Source: Capitulum mitella
Taxonomy: Eukaryota > Arthropoda > Thecostraca > Pollicipedomorpha > Pollicipedidae
NCBI GenBank assembly: GCA_030062745.1
Contig: CP099841.1
Location: forward strand, 6,693,001-6,757,000
Direction: 5' to 3'
DNA length: 64,000 nucleotides
In this document: piece by piece, positions 59,201 to 64,000 of the stretch
Layout of the letters: every line of letters begins with the position of its first letter
Position numbering within the stretch: position 1 is the first letter of the stretch
Made by a program: the position numbers and the translations under genes
The notes under the pieces: generated by a model
Seen by the model: the letters and a program-made list of their open reading frames with translations, nothing else
What the model was told of the DNA's origin: nothing
Databases searched by the model: none

Positions 59201-62200
59201 CGATTCCGCTCGCGCTGTGAAATATGTTCAAACGGTCACATTCAGTCCTTACTTTCGGATTCAAAAGTACGAATGTTAACAGAGGTTAAATTACTGAGGA
59301 TAAACCATACGATCGTAGGACAACCGTAAAAAAAGATAATGAAAGCGTCCCAACCCCCATCTCTCCCATTCTTCACCGGTGATGCTTTGGTCGGGCTTTG
59401 ACGCGAAATTCCGGTTTCTCCTCACTCGTCAGCGACCACTCAATCCGCGCTCTTCCGGATTTTCATTGAGCAGGTCTATCCAGCCCCAATGAAAATTTGT
59501 TCATAACTGACACTGCGCACTCAAACCAACCCGACCTTTAGGTCCACACAAGAGGGCGGACCTGACAGCATCACTGCTGCCCCCGGCGGCCCCGGCAGGC
59601 TGCCGAGCACCGTCCGGCCCGATACGGCCAGTCCCGCTCTCACCTTGAGCATAGCCTGCTGGACGCCCTCACCGCCCACGTCCCTCAGCTGGTGGATGCC
59701 CGGCACGGCGCCGATCTTGTCCACCTCGTCCAGGAAGACGATACCTGGACGACGCGGCGCATGGTCAACGTCCAAAAATGTCTGACTTACACCCTTTCGG
59801 GATTTAGATGTTACTTCTGGATATCCTATCAAGCAGCCACTGGGGTGGCTGACGTTTCCATAACTAACACGGGCTAGTCTGCCCTCCATTCCTCACGGCC
59901 CTGCCAAGCAACAGCATCCAGATCTCGAACGAATGCAATGGCAAGAAGCCAAAGTCCCACCTTGCTGTGCGCGGTCCACCTGGTAGTTGGCGTCCTGCAG
60001 CAGTTTGGCTATCACCGACTCAATGTCTTCGCCGACGTAGCCGGCCTGCGTTAGCGTAGTGCAGTCGCAGATGGCAAACGGCACGTCGAGGCACTTGGCG
60101 ATCGTTTGCGCCAAGAGGGTCTTCCCTGCGAACGGCAAAGCGTCAGCTGCCAGCAACCGGGACAGGCAGGGTGGCTTAACGCTGTTGCATGCATACGACA
60201 GAAACTTTCCAAGTTTTTGGATCTGCGGAATCTACATGGGTGATCTAAACCCGGAATTCGCCATCAATAATGTGTGCTGCACAAGGCGATCAGAGGAACC
60301 GCAACACCAACTCTGACAGAAACTATGGACCTTGCTCAGTGTAAGTGCCACTCAACCACTCCATCCACACCTTCCACCGCCTCTTCCAGGTTCGGCACCT
60401 GTCCCCCTCCCCCCCTCCGCCCAGCTCTCAGCTCGACTACTCGACTACACCGCCACGTACCAACGCCGGTGGGGCCGAGCAGCAGGATGTTGGACTTGTC
60501 CAACTGCATCCGGTGCGTCTTGGCGTCCAAAATGTCGCTGCTGTGGGCGGAGGGCGGCGGCGGCGGCTCGGCCGCGGCCGTCGGCTTGCCGCCGCCGGCC
60601 GCGCCGCCCTCCGGCTGGTGGAAGGTCACGCCCAGGCCGTGACTCTGCGTCAGACCCGTGATGTGGAGCAGGTCTGCCGGCGCGAGGCAGGGCGGGTCAG
60701 AGACGCCCAGAGGCAGTACAGACGACAGACGGACGGGTCCAGACGTCCACACGGCGGGTCAGAGACGCCCACGGAGACGGTACAGACGACAGACGGACGG
60801 GTCCAGACGTCCACACGGCGAGTCAGAGGCGCCAACGGAGACGGTACAGACGACAGACGGACGGGTCCAGACGTCCACACGGCGAGTCAGAGACGCCCAC
60901 AGAGACGGTACAGACGACAGACGGACGGGTCCAGACGTCCACACAGCGGGTCAGAGGCGCCCACAGAGACGGTACAGACGACAGACAGACGGGGCCAGAC
61001 GTCCACACAGACTGCCCCGCGCGACCGCCGCAAAACACGCACCACATTAGCATCCACAGCTCACAATAACAATGAAAAATGCACCGAAATCTGCCAGAAA
61101 AATGGCGAGTGAGCCTGTGCAAAAAATAGGGACTAACGCTCACATATCATCGCCCAATGACAGCGCGCCGCCCGCACAGGCCCCACAGCCGCGAATAACC
61201 ACACGATCGTTCCAGCCGTCTGCGGCTCGGCCTCGGCGGTCCAGGCCTCCCCCTCCAGCGGCCCGCGCCGGCTCCCGTCCCACCTCTGTGGGTGAAGGTG
61301 TGCGAGCTCTGGTCCGCCGGCGCGCCCTGGCCGCCGCCGCCACCGCCGCCCCCGCCTGACGCCGGCATGTTGTGGTAGATCCGCTTGTAGTGGTTATACA
61401 CGGCCACAGAGAGGACTTTTTTGGCAGCCTGCTGTCCGATCACCTGCAGCTCCAGGTACTCGTAGATCTGGAACAGGTCACCGTGAGGTCAGTCCAACCG
61501 GTAGATCTGGAACAGGCCGCCGTGAGGTCAGTCCAACGTCGCGGTTCCAACGTCGCGGTGACCTTGGGAATTCAATGCCTCCGAGGGCTATCGCCTTCTT
61601 GCGTTTAGAAGCGTCGCCAACTCGCCCAGATTTCCTGGCATTCCCCTCTGAAGTGTGTCATGAAAACACCCGACCCCGTGGATGTCGACAGAAAAGCCTG
61701 GCGCACTATATTCGAGGGCTTAAGGGTACGTCTGAGCGCCGCCTGAGAGAACGTCGCCAGCTAGGGGAAAGAGCGGCCATCACCTTCTTCGGAGGCGGCG
61801 GCGGTTTCCTCTGCAGCGAATGGCGCTGGCCCAGCTCGTTCTCCTTGATCGTCCGCTTCGAGTCGACGTCGGAAAGCACGACGAAGAAGTGATGGCAGTT
61901 CTCGCACTTGACGAACCGGGTCGACGCTGCAACACGCACGGTACGACCAGTCAGTGGACAGTGATGGGCTAATGATTATGGACTATCCCGAACAAACCAG
62001 AATGGCCCCATTACAATCCAAGCCAAACCGTGGCTGACTACTGGACGGACGGCTTCAAACAAAAGAACAAAAGAATTACGCACGAATAGCATAAATGTGT
62101 GCATAATGAAGTCTACGACGGGGCACATAGTGAGTTAAACGTGAACGTTTTACGCCCATCCACATAACCGAAGTCAGCATTTATGGAAAACGTCACTTGG

Positions 62201-62415
62201 CCGACCGTGGTCAGCTACTCACAGACGAAGGTTTCCACGTGCGTGCAGGGGTCGCCGCACTTTGGACAGCGCAGCTGGTCCTTCTTCTTGCCGCCGCCAT
62301 CGCCGCCGGCTGCGCTGGCCGACTTGCAGGCGACGGCCGACCGTGCCAGCTGGCGCACCGGCACCCACAGCAGTTGGTTACGCAGCGCCGGACGCACTGC
62401 TGGAGATACATCCAT
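56046..62415 (-). CDS. CLPX: Mitochondrial ClpX, AAA+ unfoldase of the ClpXP protease (N-terminus incomplete)
   Basis: ClpX unfolds substrates in the mitochondrial matrix and feeds them to ClpP; it also remodels some enzymes alone. Eleven exons join in frame: 62415(?)-62223, 61926-61784, 61467-61284, 60673-60462, 60125-59961, 59744-59644, 58931-58776, 58376-58206, 57826-57698, 57054-56962 and 56210-56046. In order they give the C4 zinc finger (CPKC...CENC); PPPPPKK linker; [20 protein letters not shown]; Walker A GPTGVGKT; pore loop GYVGED; Walker [10 protein letters not shown]; sensor 1 [13 protein letters not shown]; ClpP-contact loop region YLGFG; arginine-finger region EFCGR; and sensor 2 [12 protein letters not shown] Gly/Pro/Ala-rich insert sits between the first AAA+ helices and Walker A. 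The C-terminus is short and acidic. All motifs for ATP hydrolysis and ClpP binding are present. The start is unresolved: a Met at 62415 begins an Arg-containing stretch, but it lies at the edge of a repeat tract, and a transit-peptide exon may lie further upstream. Confidence 0.95.
56962..57054 (-). CDS. CLPX: clpX exon with sensor 2
   Basis: Acceptor GGCCAG and donor GTGGGT. Encodes [20 protein letters not shown] and [11 protein letters not shown]. Confidence 0.95.
57698..57826 (-). CDS. CLPX: clpX exon with arginine-finger region
   Basis: Acceptor CCCCAG and donor GTAGGC. Encodes [15 protein letters not shown] and [20 protein letters not shown]. Confidence 0.97.
58206..58376 (-). CDS. CLPX: clpX exon with ClpP-contact loop region
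   Basis: Acceptor GTCCGCAG and donor GTAGGC. Encodes [16 protein letters not shown], a polar stretch, and [12 protein letters not shown]. Confidence 0.97.
58776..58931 (-). CDS. CLPX: clpX exon with sensor 1
   Basis: Acceptor GCTGCAG and donor GTACGT. Encodes [13 protein letters not shown], then [20 protein letters not shown]. It has a Pro (NSPRKLRGE) where other ClpX proteins I know read NSRKLRGE, a one-residue insertion. Confidence 0.97.
59644..59744 (-). CDS. CLPX: clpX exon with Walker B
   Basis: Acceptor GTCCAG and donor GTGAGA. Encodes [20 protein letters not shown] and [11 protein letters not shown]. Confidence 0.97.
59961..60125 (-). CDS. CLPX: clpX exon with pore loop
   Basis: Acceptor TTCGCAG and donor GTGGGA. 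Encodes [20 protein letters not shown], then [20 protein letters not shown]. Confidence 0.97.
60462..60673 (-). CDS. CLPX: clpX exon with Walker A
   Basis: Acceptor CGGCAG and donor GTACGT. Encodes [15 protein letters not shown], a Gly/Ala/Pro-rich insert, [14 protein letters not shown]; the Gly codon of GK is split with the next exon. Confidence 0.95.
60692..61009. repeat. 64-bp minisatellite in a clpX intron, 5 copies
   Basis: Units contain GGTACAGACGACAGACGGAC and GGGTCCAGACGTCCACAC. The first is 62 bp and the others 64 bp, with few differences. The array begins 19 bp upstream of the acceptor of the Walker A exon. Long open frames on both strands here are repeat artefacts. Confidence 0.93.
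61284..61467 (-). CDS. CLPX: clpX exon, start of the AAA+ domain
   Basis: Acceptor TTCCAG and donor GTGGGA. Encodes [19 protein letters not shown] and [12 protein letters not shown], then a Gly-rich run and HTFTHR. Confidence 0.93.
61462..61540. repeat. 39-bp tandem duplication across a clpX acceptor
   Basis: GTAGATCTGGAACAGG and CCGTGAGGTCAGTCCAAC occur twice, 39 bp apart (61462 and 61501). The first copy is the true acceptor and exon start. The intronic copy also has TTCCAG|ATCTAC, but splicing there would introduce an in-frame TGA. Confidence 0.85.
61784..61926 (-). CDS. CLPX: clpX exon with second half of the zinc finger
   Basis: Acceptor GTTGCAG and donor GTGATG. Encodes [17 protein letters not shown], which completes the C4 zinc site, and ends PPPPPKK. 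Confidence 0.93.
62223..62415 (-). CDS. CLPX: clpX exon with first half of the zinc finger (5' limit uncertain)
   Basis: Ends [20 protein letters not shown] with donor GTGAGT at 62222. The upstream limit is not fixed: either the Met at 62415 or a splice acceptor around 62320-62390 could open it. Confidence 0.75.
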
Positions 62416-63090
62416 ACCACGTCATCTGGGGGACGCGTGATGGCACCGTGCTGCAGCCAGACACATGCCAACTGTTGGAGATGCGTCACATCAGGGAACG
62501 GAAGGGACAAGCGTGTGAAGCTCAGATGGCGCTAGGCTGCGGCCACACACACTGCTGGAGACATGCCGTGCTGGGAGAGGGATAACAGTCAGATGGCATC
62601 GTGCCGTGCTCCCCACCCACCCACCCATATGCAAGCACACTGCTGGAGATACAATATGCCAAGGAGAGTCAAGGAGGAGCAGGCATGGTGCTCAGATAGC
62701 ATGTCCTGGTTAGATGGAAACAAAGTAAATGGTAAGAGCTAGGGTGACTATGATGCTCCTGGATGTCTCTTCAGACACTATGACCACAAACGGCACTGTG
62801 TTTAAAAGTTAGTGGGGTTGCAGTGGAAAAATATCTAAAAATACATAAATGTGGTAAATAATGGGGCCAAGACTTCATGACTTTGAACAAATCTTCATCA
62901 TACATAGTGGGATGGTCATCACCACCTCAAATTTGCTCTGTGGCTTTTAATGCTCATCTCCCATTATCTGCCCAATTCATACATCTAAAAATGAGGAAAC
63001 TATCTCATCTGGATGAGAGTTTGAAATGAGGAATGACGAATTCATCATCAAATGAAATTATCTCATCAACGTCAGTCGGTGGTTTTGACA
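62416..63090. other. Repeat-like upstream flank of clpX
   Basis: CACTGCTGGAGATAC and close variants recur near 62393, 62467, 62552 and 62640, a decayed tandem repeat with a period of about 80 bp that starts beside the zinc-finger exon. A CCCA run lies at about 62610-62626. No other gene is recognised. Confidence 0.5.
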
Positions 63091-63099
63091 GGGTGCTGA

Positions 63100-63180
63100 T
63101 AGTAGAGATGCGCCGGATATCCGGTCCGGCCGGATACTACAGACTATCCGGTATCCGGCCGGACATTTGTGATCTGGCCG
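63100..63180. repeat. CCGGAT/ATCCGG-rich palindromic cluster
   Basis: CCGGATATCCGG, GGCCGGATA, TATCCGGTATCCGGCCGG and CTGGCCG follow each other within 80 bp. This makes overlapping inverted repeats of a kind common at decayed transposon ends. Confidence 0.6.
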
Positions 63181-64000
63181 AAAATTGCTGGGTATTTAGC
63201 CTCCCAGTGTACGATCAAGACGTCGTTCTAATGTCAACCTACAAAACTGTTTTACGAAAAATTGCCTTGTTAGATCGTATACGTAACTGGCAGTTTCAAG
63301 GTCTGTCTGGAGCACCACTTTCCCATCTTAGTCTGAGAGGATTGAGACATATTTTGCAAAAGTGGGACTCAAGCTGAAGGCCGTGAAACAATAGACAGCA
63401 TGCACTCAGCAGCCCATTTTGTGGCATATACCTCCTCATTTTTCAGACATTTATCTTTCTCAAATCCTCTGACACAAATGCATTAGGGGACAACATACTT
63501 CCAGAAACATACCTAAGTATTCATATAGAATGCTTATAAAGCCTGAGATTCTAGTTCTACCAGGGCACTTTAATGGCATTCTGTGTATTCTGAAGCCTTT
63601 GCCCATGGGTATTGTCTCTACAGGGACTGTGGGGCATGTCCTTCATAGTTATCCAGAAGTGGTGATTTGTCCCCCTAATTTATTAAGTACCAAACAGACA
63701 CTTCCCACTGGCAAATTTCTTGAACTCTGAAATCTAACAAAGGAATTTCCACCAGGCACTATCATACAATGACCAAAAAGTGATTTTAACCCCTCCCCCT
63801 ACCTATTCTTGGTGGATTACAGCTAGCTTGTCCCCCCCCCCCATTTCTCAACCCTGGTTACACCCACACCTTTGAATGCAGTGAGAGATGGTGAACTCTA
63901 CTATGACTTGTGTTCTTTATTATTTATCTATTTTTTACATGGAAACCTATGAAAACTTCAGTGAGTGTACACACTAGGGTGAATGATTTACAATGTTAAC
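63181..64000. other. Intergenic, no gene recognised
   Basis: AT-rich sequence with a poly-C run near 63833-63842 and no recognisable domain or RNA. It may be transposon-derived. Confidence 0.45.

Noticed and set aside
60345-61112. 255-codon plus-strand frame across the clpX minisatellite
   Set aside because: It is composed mainly of the 64-bp repeat and antisense clpX sequence.
1-64000. CRISPR array, phage, bacterial operon or defence system
   Set aside because: The tandem repeats have no unique spacers of constant length, genes are spliced, and no prokaryotic genes or ribosome-binding sites are present.

Overview
This is a window of animal nuclear DNA. It has spliced genes with GT-AG introns, long gene-poor stretches, many minisatellites and microsatellites, and abrupt GC-rich patches in a more AT-rich background. 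The protein types (a mitochondrial ClpX close to the metazoan form, an S1 protease with a short six-cysteine N-terminal module, a divergent SLC6-like membrane protein) point to an arthropod. A crustacean such as a barnacle is possible, but that is a weak inference. I found no bacterial operon, CRISPR array, phage or viral gene.

Three genes can be supported. (1) 22771-24841, plus strand: a GC-rich, apparently single-exon SLC6/neurotransmitter-symporter-like protein. It lacks the sodium/substrate-site motif in TM1 and has a one-base frame change near 23530-23600. (2) 26436-34967, minus strand: a nine-exon secreted trypsin-like serine protease. All eight splice junctions agree in phase, giving a 431-residue zymogen with signal peptide, six-Cys module, linker and complete catalytic domain. 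(3) 56046-62415, minus strand: mitochondrial ClpX. Eleven exons run from the zinc-finger domain to the stop codon; the transit peptide is not confidently located. Genes 1 and 2 are tail to tail about 1.6 kb apart, and nothing suggests the three genes act together.

Layout: 1-22770 has no recognisable gene and holds minisatellites, diverged duplications, a dispersed repeat and a 316-bp palindromic element. 22771-35000 holds the transporter-like gene and the protease. 35000-56045 is about 21 kb of apparently non-coding, patchily GC-rich DNA with several tandem repeats. 56046-62415 is clpX. 62416-64000 is AT-richer, probably repeat-derived sequence.

The most unusual signal is that short tandem duplications repeatedly straddle or abut splice sites: exon 9 acceptor, exon 6 donor and exon 5 donor of the protease, and two acceptors in clpX. 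These copy real splice sites, with adjoining coding bases, into the introns as decoys. I see no evidence of a wholly new multi-gene system, and I have not forced one.
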